From assembly GCA_945877355.1 (NCBI GenBank), contig CAMCRT010000003.1, forward strand, positions 1-64,000: a stretch of 64,000 nt of DNA. Direction: 5' to 3'. Source of the DNA: an uncultured Mitsuokella sp. GTDB lineage: Bacteria; Bacillota; Negativicutes; Selenomonadales; Selenomonadaceae. The notes beneath the pieces are model-generated. The model ran no database searches, had not been told where the DNA came from, and worked only from the letters and a program-made list of their open reading frames with translations. Position 1 is the stretch's first letter, and every line of letters starts with the position of its first letter. The translations under genes were made by a program, and so were the position numbers. Shown piece by piece: positions 8,742 to 15,700 of this stretch.

Positions 8742-9518
8742 TTAGGATGATTGTCCATCGCTGGCGCGGTCAGCATCGTCGGTATCGTCGGCCCATTGGA
8801 GAAGGAGCGCCTTGTCCTCCTCCGTCAGGGGCGCGCTCGCCAATAGATCCGGGCGATGGAGGCGGGTCAGGCGGAGGGATTGCTCCCGCCGCCACTTCTG
8901 GATGCGGGCATGGTCGCCGGAGAGCAGCACCTCCGGCACCTCCCGCCCCTCGAAGGAGCGGGGCCGGGTGTACTGGGGAAAGCCCAGGAGCCCGTCGTAG
9001 AAGGAATCCGTCGGCGCCGACTCCTCCGCCCCCAGGACGCCTGGCAGCATCCGGGATACCGCATCCACTATAAGCATGGCCGGGAGCTCGCCTCCCGTCA
9101 GCACGAAGTCCCCGATGGAGATGGTCTCATCCGCCAGGTCGTAGATGCGGGCATCGAAACCCTCGTAGTGGCCGCATAGAAAGACGAGCTGGCTGTAGGT
9201 CGCCAGCTCCTTTGCCTTTTTCTGATTGAATACCTTGCCGGAGGGATCCATGATGAGGACGCGCCGGTTTTCCGCATGCTCCGGCGTCTTTGCCAGCACG
9301 TCCCGTACGGCGCTGTACATGGGCTCCGGCTTTAGCACCATGCCGGCCCCGCCGCCGCAGGGAGTGTCGTCCACATGACGGTGCTTGTCCGTGGAGTAGT
9401 CGCGAAAATTCGTGTAGTGGATGTCGAGGATGCCGCTATCCTGGGCCCGCTTCGTGATGCTGGCACCGAAGGGCCCGGCGAACATCTCCGGGAATAGGGT
9501 CACGATGTCAATCCGCAT
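8742..9518 (-). CDS. trmD: tRNA (guanine37-N1)-methyltransferase
   Basis: Methylates G37 of tRNAs reading CNN codons to prevent frameshifting. 258 residues. SPOUT trefoil-knot motifs are present: DDTPCGGGAGMVLKPEP, FLCGHYEGFDARI, DETISIGDFVLTGGELPAM and QYTRP. The ATG at 9518 is chosen because MRIDIVTLFPEMF is the family N-terminus; the longer frame reads into rimM. It overlaps rimM by 11 bases, indicating translational coupling. Confidence 0.97.
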   Translation of the reverse strand: MRIDIVTLFPEMFAGPFGASITKRAQDSGILDIHYTNFRDYSTDKHRHVDDTPCGGGAGMVLKPEPMYSAVRDVLAKTPEHAENRRVLIMDPSGKVFNQKKAKELATYSQLVFLCGHYEGFDARIYDLADETISIGDFVLTGGELPAMLIVDAVSRMLPGVLGAEESAPTDSFYDGLLGFPQYTRPRSFEGREVPEVLLSGDHARIQKWRREQSLRLTRLHRPDLLASAPLTEEDKALLLQWADDTDDADRASDGQSS

Positions 9519-10035
9519 CGCTTTCCACCTCCGGCAGCTCCACCACCATGCGCCCGCCATGGATGTCGATAGCATGGACGACGGACTTCAGCGCGGGGAT
9601 GAGGATCTCCCGCCCATCCAGGCCACGGGTCTGGTAGACATCGTTGCTGCCCGTCCGAAGGACATTCTCCACCACGCCCAGCTCCTGCCCCGCCTCGTCA
9701 AAGACGTGGAGGCCGATGATGTCGAAGGTGTAGAACTCCCCCTCCTCAAGAGGTGCCGCCTCGCTCCTGTCCACCGTCAGGAGCTTTCCTGTAAGCTCCT
9801 GCGCCTTTTCCCGAACGGGGTATTCACGAAACCGCATGAGCACCAGATTCTTGTGGTACTTCACGCTCTCGATATGGAGAAGCTCGTCCCCCACCTGGAC
9901 CTCCCTCATGGTCTCGAAGCGCTCCAGGAAGTCCGTCAGGGGAATGATGCGCAGCTCCCCATGGATGCCATGGGGAGCGCCCACCTTTCCGATGGTTATG
10001 CGGTTCTTAGCCGCGGATGGCGATAATCTTGTCAT
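9508..10035 (-). CDS. rimM: Ribosome maturation factor RimM
   Basis: Assists 30S assembly by binding S19. 175 residues with the N-terminal RimM domain (IGKVGAPHGIHGELRIIPLTDF) and the PRC-barrel (FYTFDIIGLHVFDEAGQELG ... DIHGGRMVVELPE). The start overlaps ylqD by 29 bases; a TTG nine bases downstream (at 10026) is an alternative. Order ylqD-rimM-trmD is the Firmicutes arrangement. Confidence 0.95.
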   Translation of the reverse strand: MTRLSPSAAKNRITIGKVGAPHGIHGELRIIPLTDFLERFETMREVQVGDELLHIESVKYHKNLVLMRFREYPVREKAQELTGKLLTVDRSEAAPLEEGEFYTFDIIGLHVFDEAGQELGVVENVLRTGSNDVYQTRGLDGREILIPALKSVVHAIDIHGGRMVVELPEVESDAD

Positions 10036-10429
10036 CTTCCACCAATACTTCCACGTTCATGAGCTCGCGCATGTCGTCGCCGATGTGGACCTCCACCTGG
10101 CGCTCCAGCGTCCCCTGGACGATCTCCGCGCCCAGGACGAGCTTCTCCACCTCTTCCTTGCGGGCAAGGGTCTGCTCCCGATACTGGGCCCGCTTCTCCC
10201 GCTCCTGGGCGAAGTGCTGGCGGATGGCGTTCATGCGCTGCATGTCGACAGGCGTCGGATTCTGCACCTCATTTTCCTGCAGCACGCGCTTTTCCTGAAT
10301 GTCGATCTGCTGGATCTCCAGCTCCGCCCGGGAAATCCCGTCCGTCATCTCCTTGAGAATCTTCTCCTTGAGCTTCTCCGTGAGCTTCGCCTTGATGGTG
10401 ACAGGCATCTTCAGTGAAATCGAATCCAT
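10007..10429 (-). CDS. YlqD family protein
   Basis: 140 residues, highly charged. The central region (residues 15-95) has long Glu/Lys/Arg-rich helices of coiled-coil type, followed by a small beta-rich C-terminal part (EVHIGDDMRELMNVEVLVEDDKIIAIRG). The position between khpA and rimM is where ylqD lies in Bacillus. The function of the family is unknown. RBS GGGAG precedes the ATG. Confidence 0.82.
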   Translation of the reverse strand: MDSISLKMPVTIKAKLTEKLKEKILKEMTDGISRAELEIQQIDIQEKRVLQENEVQNPTPVDMQRMNAIRQHFAQEREKRAQYREQTLARKEEVEKLVLGAEIVQGTLERQVEVHIGDDMRELMNVEVLVEDDKIIAIRG

Positions 10430-10506
10430 AACGTTCTCCCTTTTCTATATCCGGGACAGGCGGAAAATATAGCCCCCGTCCCTCAGTCCTATAACATCGC
10501 ACTCGC

Positions 10507-10699
10507 AGACTCCCCCTGACCCTATCGGGTCATCCCCCTCGAGAGGGGGACGAGGCAAAACCCAAAAGCTCGGCAATAGAACGTCACGTCAGGCAAAACG
10601 TGTGGAATTGCGCGTCGTATCATGCTATTGCAAAGCTGGTGAGCCTCACATACCTCCCTCTCGAGGGAGGTGGCACGCGAAGCGTGTCGGAGGGAGTCT
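10507..10699. repeat. Interspersed hairpin repeat, copy 2, MITE-like
   Basis: The segment begins AGACTCCC and ends GGGAGTCT, i.e. terminal inverted repeats. The left arm carries GACCC-TATC-GGGTC and CCCCCTC-GAGGGGG hairpins; the right arm carries CCTCCCTC-GAGGGAGG and CACGC-GAA-GCGTG. The left arm is repeated at 18594-18665 with compensating changes. It splits the translation operon between khpA and ylqD and contains no ORF. Confidence 0.7.
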
Positions 10700-10722
10700 T
10701 GATGCTGGTAGTGACAGGTACA

Positions 10723-10767
10723 TAAAAATGGGGCTGTGCAAATGCATTCGCATTTTATCACAGCCCC
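10723..10767 (-). terminator. Intrinsic terminator after khpA
   Basis: On the minus strand GGGGCTGTG / CACAGCCCC encloses an inner ATGCGAATGCAT palindrome and is followed by ATTTTTATG. An almost identical terminator follows hfq at 18733-18779. Confidence 0.85.
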
Positions 10768-10772
10768 TTCTT

Positions 10773-11000
10773 TCAGTTGATCTCAACCGAGACCTTCTTG
10801 TTTTCCCGGGTGGCTGCGGCCTTGACGACCGTGCGCAGTGCCTTGGCGATGCGCCCCTGCCGTCCGATGACCTTGCCCATATCATCCGCCGCCACATGCA
10901 GGTCCAAGAAGACCTCATTGCCCTCCTCGCGCTCCTCCACGCGGACAGACTCCGGATGATCCACTAAGGATTTGGCGATAACTTCAACAATCTCTTTCAT
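10773..11000 (-). CDS. khpA: RNA-binding KH-domain protein KhpA
   Basis: A 75-residue single KH domain; the GxxG loop is GRQG in VIGRQGRIAKALRT. KhpA (YlqC) binds many RNAs, usually with KhpB. It sits between rpsP and ylqD, its usual location. RBS GGAG lies 9 bases before the ATG. Confidence 0.95.
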   Translation of the reverse strand: MKEIVEVIAKSLVDHPESVRVEEREEGNEVFLDLHVAADDMGKVIGRQGRIAKALRTVVKAAATRENKKVSVEIN

Positions 11001-11015
11001 GTCGAGCTACTCCAA

Positions 11016-11288
11016 TCACTTTGCTTTTTTCGCCTCGGCGAACTTCGCCATGACGCCCTGCTTGCTCAGAAGGTTCTTGACCGTATCCGTCGGCTGAGCA
11101 CCCTTCTTCATCCAGTCGATAGCCTTCTCCTCGTCAAGCGTGACGACAGCCGGCTGCTGGGAAGGATCGTAGTTGCCGAGGATCTCGATGAAGCGGCCAT
11201 CGCGCGGTGCGCGGGAGTCCGCAACGACGATGCGATAGAAGGGGTTCTTCTTCGCGCCCATGCGGTTCAAACGAATCTTTACTGCCAT
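11016..11288 (-). CDS. rpsP: 30S ribosomal protein S16
   Basis: 90 residues. The family start [26 protein letters not shown] and the following [12 protein letters not shown] are clear. RBS AGGTGG precedes the ATG. Genes ffh-rpsP-khpA are consecutive with short gaps. Confidence 0.98.
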   Translation of the reverse strand: MAVKIRLNRMGAKKNPFYRIVVADSRAPRDGRFIEILGNYDPSQQPAVVTLDEEKAIDWMKKGAQPTDTVKNLLSKQGVMAKFAEAKKAK

Positions 11289-11315
11289 TGATATTTCACC
11301 ACCTTTCGCTGGTAT

Positions 11316-12701
11316 TTATTTCATGAAGGGCAATTTCGGGAGCCCCATGCCGCCTAGATTTCCTAGGCCAGGGAAGCCGCCCTTCTTGCCGCCTTTCATC
11401 TTTTTCATCTTCTTCATCATCTTCTGCATTTCCGCAAACTGCTTCAAGAGCTTGTTGACATCCTGCACCCGCGTGCCGGAGCCCTTGGCAATGCGCTTGC
11501 GGCGGCTGCCGTTGATGATGGAGATATCGGCCCGCTCCTTCGGTGTCATGGAGCGGATGATGGCCTCGATCTGGCGCATCTCCTTGCCGTCGAGGTCGAT
11601 GTCCTGCCCCGCCAGCTGCTTCTTTAGCCCGCCCATGCCCGGTATCATGCCGAGGATGGTGTCAAGGGACCCCAGCTTCTTGATCTGCTGCATCTGGGCC
11701 AGGAAATCATCGAGGGTGAACTCGTTTTTGCGAAGCTTCTTCTCCATCTTCTTCGCTTCCTCGAGGTCAAAGGCTGTCTGCGCCTTTTCCACGAGGGAGA
11801 GCACGTCACCCATGCCCAGGATGCGGGAGGCCATGCGGTCGGGGTGGAAGACCTCGAGGGGCTCGATTTTCTCCCCCATGCCCACGAACTTGATGGGCAC
11901 GCCGGTGACTGCCTTGACGGAGAGGGCCGCACCGCCGCGGGCATCGCCGTCCAGCTTCGTCAGGATGACGCCGTCGAGCCCCAGAGCCTCGTTGAAGGTC
12001 TGGGCCACGTTCACCGACTCCTGGCCCGTCATGGCATCCACCACCAGGAGAATGTCGTGGGGGTGGACCGTGCCCTTGATGTCCTTCAGCTCCTGCATGA
12101 GCTTTTCGTCAATCTGCAGGCGGCCCGCCGTATCGATGATGACCACATCACAGGCGTGGGAGACGGAGTAGTCGATGGAGTCCCTAGCGATGGCGACGGC
12201 ATCCTTCGAGTCGTGGACCGAGTAGACCGGCACGGAGATCTGCTTGCCCAGCACCTCCAGCTGGGTGATAGCCGCCGGGCGGTACACGTCCGCCGCCACG
12301 AGGAGCGGGTGCTTGCCTTGCTTTTTGAGGGCGAGGGCGAGCTTTCCGGCCGACGTGGTCTTGCCGGCGCCCTGGAGGCCCACCATCATGAGGACTGTGG
12401 GGGGCTTCGGGCTGATGTTCAGCCGGCTCTGGGTGCCACCCATGAGGCGGGTGAGCTCCTCGTCCACGATCTTGATGACGACCTGGGCCGGCGTCAGGGT
12501 GTCGAGGACCTCCTGACCGATGGCCCGCTCCTTGATGGTCTTGACAAAGTCCTTGACCACCTTGAAGTTGACATCTGCCTCCAGGAGCGCCATGCGCACC
12601 TCGCGCATGGCTTCGTTGACATCCTCCTCCGTCAGCTTGCCGTGGCCTCGGAGCTTTTTGAACGTGGCCTGCAAGCGATCCGACAAACTCTGAAATATCA
12701 A
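11316..12701 (-). CDS. ffh: Signal recognition particle protein Ffh (SRP54)
   Basis: GTPase that binds signal peptides and 4.5S/6S-scRNA and delivers ribosomes to FtsY. 461 residues: N domain (1-90), G domain with P-loop GLQGAGKTT at 108-116, DTAGRL and TKLDGDARGG, then the M domain with many methionines and the Lys/Met/Gly-rich tail. The start is TTG at 12701, overlapping the ylxM stop (TTGA) with AGGAGG upstream. Confidence 0.97.
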   Translation of the reverse strand: MIFQSLSDRLQATFKKLRGHGKLTEEDVNEAMREVRMALLEADVNFKVVKDFVKTIKERAIGQEVLDTLTPAQVVIKIVDEELTRLMGGTQSRLNISPKPPTVLMMVGLQGAGKTTSAGKLALALKKQGKHPLLVAADVYRPAAITQLEVLGKQISVPVYSVHDSKDAVAIARDSIDYSVSHACDVVIIDTAGRLQIDEKLMQELKDIKGTVHPHDILLVVDAMTGQESVNVAQTFNEALGLDGVILTKLDGDARGGAALSVKAVTGVPIKFVGMGEKIEPLEVFHPDRMASRILGMGDVLSLVEKAQTAFDLEEAKKMEKKLRKNEFTLDDFLAQMQQIKKLGSLDTILGMIPGMGGLKKQLAGQDIDLDGKEMRQIEAIIRSMTPKERADISIINGSRRKRIAKGSGTRVQDVNKLLKQFAEMQKMMKKMKKMKGGKKGGFPGLGNLGGMGLPKLPFMK

Positions 12702-13054
12702 GCTCCTGCCTCCTGTTCTCCAAGTAGTGGCGAAAGACGCGCCAGGAGCGCATCGATACGCGCCCCATTGTCCGCCGTCCGAAGGGCCGCCAGCTCCTCC
12801 GCAATAGCCGAGAGCTCCGACCGCTCCCGCGCATACCGCGCGACAAGCCCGAGCTTCTCCTCATATCCCGCCATCGCGCGCTCGGCACGATGGATATTGT
12901 CATGCACCGCCTGCCGCGAAATCCCAAGCTCCCCCGCGATTTCCGAAAGGGAGAGATCCTCAAACAGATGAAGCCGCAGACATTCCTGCTGCTTGTCCGT
13001 CAGAAGCGCCCCATAGAAATCAAAGAGCAGCGACAGGTAGAGAATCTGATTCAT
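12698..13054 (-). CDS. ylxM: YlxM family HTH protein, SRP-associated
   Basis: 118 residues. An N-terminal sigma-70 region-4-like helix-turn-helix (LSLSEIAGELGISRQAVHDNI) is followed by a helical tail. YlxM is always encoded next to ffh and is reported to modulate SRP in streptococci. It overlaps ffh by 4 bases and is the first gene after a consensus promoter. Confidence 0.93.
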   Translation of the reverse strand: MNQILYLSLLFDFYGALLTDKQQECLRLHLFEDLSLSEIAGELGISRQAVHDNIHRAERAMAGYEEKLGLVARYARERSELSAIAEELAALRTADNGARIDALLARLSPLLGEQEAGA

Positions 13055-13092
13055 AAGCCATCTTCATCCATCTGGAAATGTGAACAATGGCT

Positions 13093-13121
13093 ATTATAAC
13101 GGAGAGAAAAGAAGGTGTCAA
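13093..13121 (-). promoter_or_regulatory. Consensus promoter of ylxM-ffh-rpsP-khpA
   Basis: On the minus strand TTGACA - 17 bases - TATAAT, a perfect vegetative promoter, about 40 bases upstream of the ylxM ATG. Confidence 0.9.
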
Positions 13122-13195
13122 GTATTTTTACTTGTCGGCTGGATTTAAGTGCCTGCACCGCTAAAATGGCGGCCCCTGCCTTTCTTCCCAAGTCA

Positions 13196-13237
13196 GAAAA
13201 AAGACTACGACAAATACAAACGCGTTTTGTCATAGTC
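13196..13237 (-). terminator. Intrinsic terminator downstream of the first rpn remnant
   Basis: On the minus strand GACTATGACAAAA / TTTGTCGTAGTC forms a 12-pair hairpin followed by TTTTTTC. It isolates the Rpn island from the ylxM promoter. Confidence 0.88.
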
Positions 13238-13269
13238 CCCAATGAACAGAATACTGATTGCCAATTTAT

Positions 13270-13581
13270 TCAATCAATGTGGAATTCCTGATAAAGCTTC
13301 TCTCGCCGAAGTGGATTATCCATCGCTGCAGAAAGGTCATTCAGCCGCCCAGCCTTCTGCAAGTGCTTGATAAGCTCCAACACACGTGCCTCGCCACGTT
13401 TCTCGCCACGCTTTTCGCCTTTCCGTTCACCTTCTTCCTTTGCCAGCTGCTGCCCCTCAATGAAGTTCGTATTATAGTCGAGGATAGCGGACTCGCGGGC
13501 GAGATATTCCTGGTATTCCTTATCCGACTGGGCAAATTTATCCGCTGCTTCAAATACATCACGGTATGCCACGTTCATCAT
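13270..13581 (-). CDS. Freestanding C-terminal Rpn domain (possible short Rpn protein)
   Basis: 103 residues starting MMNVAYRDVFEAADKFAQSD. AGGAGG lies 8 bases upstream of the first ATG, a better initiation site than that of many full genes here. The product has the Lys/Glu-rich region (KEEGERKGEKRGEKRGEAR) and the C-terminal helical part, but no nuclease core. In E. coli, short intragenic Rpn proteins are reported to inhibit their long forms; by analogy this could be an antitoxin. A longer frame from 13728 (MHRLTEDLEL) lacks a clear RBS. Confidence 0.5.
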   Translation of the reverse strand: MMNVAYRDVFEAADKFAQSDKEYQEYLARESAILDYNTNFIEGQQLAKEEGERKGEKRGEKRGEARVLELIKHLQKAGRLNDLSAAMDNPLRREKLYQEFHID

Positions 13582-13852
13582 CGCCAGTTCCTCCTTTTCC
13601 TCATCATCGAGATTGTCCACGAGAATCGCACACCACCGTTCGACGCGGCTCATCTCCCGCACTTTCTTCCGCTTCACCTTCGCCAGCTCCAGAAAATGGA
13701 GCTCCAAATCCTCCGTCAACCGATGCATATTCTTCTGTGCGCCCCGTCATATCATTGATGAATTCCAGCGTTACACGCTTGCGCTCATTCTGACCAAAAA
13801 TGTATTTGAACACAAGATCATTCGTCAGATTCAGCTTCCGTTTTCCTATCAT
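13270..13852 (-). pseudogene. Rpn-family nuclease gene, internal deletion and frameshift (copy 1)
   Basis: The first 38 codons (MIGKRKLNLTNDLVFKYIFG...DMTGRT) match the intact copy at 15401-16288. The next roughly 106 codons, which carry the catalytic D and ExQ residues, are missing, and the frame is shifted at the junction near 13730. The remaining 3' part again matches the C-terminal half to the stop (...REKLYQEFHID). The promoter and the RBS GGAGGTGG before the ATG at 13852 are kept. The long product is dead; the C-terminal ORF is intact. Confidence 0.85.
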
Positions 13853-13887
13853 ACCCCCACCTCCATCCGATAATACATTCTCCTTTT

Positions 13888-13915
13888 ATTATACTGGAAA
13901 CACACGGGAAATCAA
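13888..13915 (-). promoter_or_regulatory. Promoter of rpn copy 1
   Basis: On the minus strand TTGATT - 16 bases - TATAAT. The bases from here to the ATG are closely similar to those upstream of the intact rpn copy (16288-16353), so promoter and gene were duplicated together. Confidence 0.75.
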
Positions 13916-14076
13916 GAAAGAAAAGAAGCCCCGCGTCCCGCAGGATTTCTACCGTAAATTGCCAAAGTAACTTCAGATTCCCCGTATACAAGTTGGACTT
14001 TCTCTGACAAAGATTTTATAGTTGAATTTAGTATGAGAATCGGTCAAAATCATAAAAATCATACGAACAAAAAATC

Positions 14077-14105
14077 TGGACAATAGCCTCTTAAAACTGT
14101 ATAAT
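14077..14105 (+). promoter_or_regulatory. Promoter of the PBECR4-like gene leader
   Basis: TGGACA - 17 bases - TATAAT. Transcription would begin near 14112, about 230 bases before the start codon of the gene at 14341. Confidence 0.75.
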
Positions 14106-14111
14106 ATAAGC

Positions 14112-14325
14112 AAATAGAGGATCGGCGACACGTGCTTGCACGGTGAGAGCGTCGATAGAGCTGTGACCTCAGGAAGAGTGCCGGGAATGGCTGGACCTGG
14201 GAGAGCTCCCCGAAGGGTTTTTCCTGTAGACACCTCATCCCGGCTATAACTCGTAAAATCGGGGACAGAAAAAACAGGACAATCCGAAAGGGACGGGAGA
14301 ACCTCACTCTCGTCCCTTTTGTGCG
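14112..14325 (+). promoter_or_regulatory. Structured leader with attenuator terminator, unknown class
   Basis: A 165-base segment with nested complementary arms (CGAC-a-CGTGC/GCACG...GTCG near 14126-14154; GAGT-GCCGGGA near 14176 with TCCCGGC-tata-ACTC near 14238-14252) is followed by a 12-pair terminator AAAGGGACGGGAGA / TCTCGTCCCTTT and TTTT at 14287-14320. The terminator ends about 20 bases before the ATG. The layout promoter - folded RNA - terminator - RBS - gene is that of a riboswitch or attenuator. It matches none of the riboswitch consensus sequences I know. Confidence 0.55.
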
Positions 14326-14340
14326 TCTGGAGGAAAAACC

Positions 14341-14946
14341 ATGTTGCTAGAAGATGCCGCTGAAGAATTCTCTGCCTTGCTCGGTATCCGATACAAGTTG
14401 ACTCTTGGGCACAAGAAAAAATCTGAGGTGGTGGAAATATCGTTCCATCCTGAAGATTTCCATCACTTGGCAGGATTACACAAATTAAAAGGTTCGTATG
14501 CGATTTTGGACACGCAGAACGACATTCTCTCCATGATTCGTGCAAAAGAATTTTCCACAACAACAATTCAAAAGGATGCGGCTTTTCCTCTGATTTCTGA
14601 AAGACTCGAAATCCTTTCCCACTTCCGCGAATTTCTGGAATCCAAAACTACCAGTATCTATGCATTCGATCCCCGCAACGCCCATATCACAACATCGCTT
14701 CCGAAGGGACTTCTAGCAAAAGGCAGAATTGCATCAATTCCTGTTGCGTTTTCCCTGTTCGTTCGAGATACTGGAGAATATACAGCATGCTCTGTGTTTG
14801 CCATGAATAAGGGATATGACTATGCAATTCGGCAAACCAAGTTTGCTATCCTTATGCGAGAAAAGCTCATACAAGATAAGAACAATTCGTGGGCCAGCAC
14901 GATATTATATCGTCATCCTGCCTACCGAGAAGACTTCTCCACTTAA
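14341..14946 (+). CDS. PBECR4-like putative nuclease of the island
   Basis: 201 residues, cytosolic. The segment FHPEDFHHLAGLHKLKGS near residues 35-52 resembles the signature of the PBECR4 family (phage Barnase-EndoU-ColicinE5/D-RelE-like nuclease 4). The family is predicted to be RNases carried by phages and conflict systems; activity here is inferred. RBS GGAGG precedes the ATG. The gene is more AT-rich than its neighbours, lies alone on the plus strand between Rpn copies and ends with YRHPAYREDFST. Acquisition by transfer is likely. The family call rests on one motif. Confidence 0.6.
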   Translation: MLLEDAAEEFSALLGIRYKLTLGHKKKSEVVEISFHPEDFHHLAGLHKLKGSYAILDTQNDILSMIRAKEFSTTTIQKDAAFPLISERLEILSHFREFLESKTTSIYAFDPRNAHITTSLPKGLLAKGRIASIPVAFSLFVRDTGEYTACSVFAMNKGYDYAIRQTKFAILMREKLIQDKNNSWASTILYRHPAYREDFST

Positions 14947-14984
14947 CAATACAAAGATTTCACACTGAAAGTTGCAACCTCAAA

Positions 14985-15034
14985 AAGAAGCCCCGCCCCC
15001 AGCAGTGATTTCGCCTGCCAGGGACGGGGCTTAT
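14985..15034. terminator. Terminator between the PBECR4-like gene and the rpn fragment
   Basis: AAGCCCCG...CGGGGCTT with an extended G/C-rich interior. On the minus strand it is followed by TTCTTTTTG, on the plus strand by ATTTAATT. It resembles the RNA terminator at 16365-16421 in its TTCTTTT end and in its position after the RNA P4 hairpin. Confidence 0.75.
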
Positions 15035-15044
15035 TTAATTGGCA

Positions 15045-15080
15045 TATTGCAACCCGCGATTAGCTGTTGCCACCGTTTTC
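15045..15080 (-). ncRNA. 3' remnant of the tandem RNA
   Basis: On the minus strand AAACGGTGGCAAC...GGGTTGCAATA aligns with AAACGATGGCAGC...GGGCTGCAATA of the units at 16432-16660. The hairpin stem has changed from GCAGC/GCTGC to GCAAC/GTTGC, a compensatory change. The rest of the RNA is missing; the end of the rpn fragment abuts it. Confidence 0.65.
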
Positions 15081-15390
15081 AATCAATGTGGAATTCCCGA
15101 TAAAGAGCTGCAAGCTGGTCAGGATTTTCCATCGCTGCAGAAAGGTCATTCATCCGCCCAGCCTTCTGCAAGTGCTTGATGAGCTCCAACACACGTGTCT
15201 CCCCTTTTTCCTCCGCCAATTTTTGTCCCTCAACAAAGTTCGTATTATAGTCGAGGATAGCGGACTCGCGGGCGAGATATTCCTGGTATTCCTTGTCCGA
15301 CCGGGCAAATTTATCCACTGCTTCAAACGCATCATGGCATGCCACATTCATCGTCGCCAACCCCGTTTTCTGCATCATTTCGAATGGCAT
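15079..15390 (-). pseudogene. C-terminal rpn fragment (copy 3)
   Basis: Similarity to intact Rpn begins at the internal start region (ATMNVACHDAFEAVDKFARSD) and runs to the stop (...AALYREFHID). An ATG at 15390 or the homologous ATG at 15351 gives about 103 or 90 residues. It begins 10 bases after the stop of the intact copy, so it could be translated from the same transcript. No AGGAGG is left upstream of 15351. The product lacks the nuclease core. It may be a decayed duplicate or a retained second short protein. Confidence 0.6.
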
Positions 15391-15400
15391 TATCTGCTTC

Positions 15401-15700
15401 TTACTCGATATGAAATTCTTGGTAGAGCGCTTCACGTCGCGTCATATCCCGCAATGCTGCTGACAAATCATCCATGCGCCCCGCATCCTGCAAGGTTTCT
15501 AAAAGAGATGCCAATCGTGCCTCGCCACGTTTCTCGCCCTGACGTTTCCCCTCTTCCTTTGCCAGTTGCTGCCCCTCAATGAAGTTCGTATTATAGTCGA
15601 GGATAGCGGACTCGCGGGCGAGATATTCCTGGTATTCCTTATCCGACTGGGCAAATTTATCCGCTGCTTCAAATACATCACGGTAAGCCACATTCATCAT
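15401..15700 (-). CDS. Putative intragenic short Rpn protein
   Basis: In frame with the long rpn gene. AGGAGG at 15714-15709 stands exactly 8 bases before ATGATG at 15700, giving a 99-residue C-terminal protein (MMNVAYRDVFEAADKF...YQEFHIE). The same signal and spacing are conserved in copy 1 (13590-13595). Short intragenic Rpn proteins acting as antitoxins are described in E. coli; use here is an inference from the RBS. Confidence 0.5.
   Translation of the reverse strand: MMNVAYRDVFEAADKFAQSDKEYQEYLARESAILDYNTNFIEGQQLAKEEGKRQGEKRGEARLASLLETLQDAGRMDDLSAALRDMTRREALYQEFHIE

Noticed and set aside
13051..13242. 63-codon minus frame between ylxM and the rpn remnant
   Set aside because: It covers the consensus ylxM promoter and the rpn terminator and has no RBS.
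14112..14325. TPP, T-box, cobalamin, lysine or c-di-GMP riboswitch
   Set aside because: The conserved blocks of these classes were looked for and not found.
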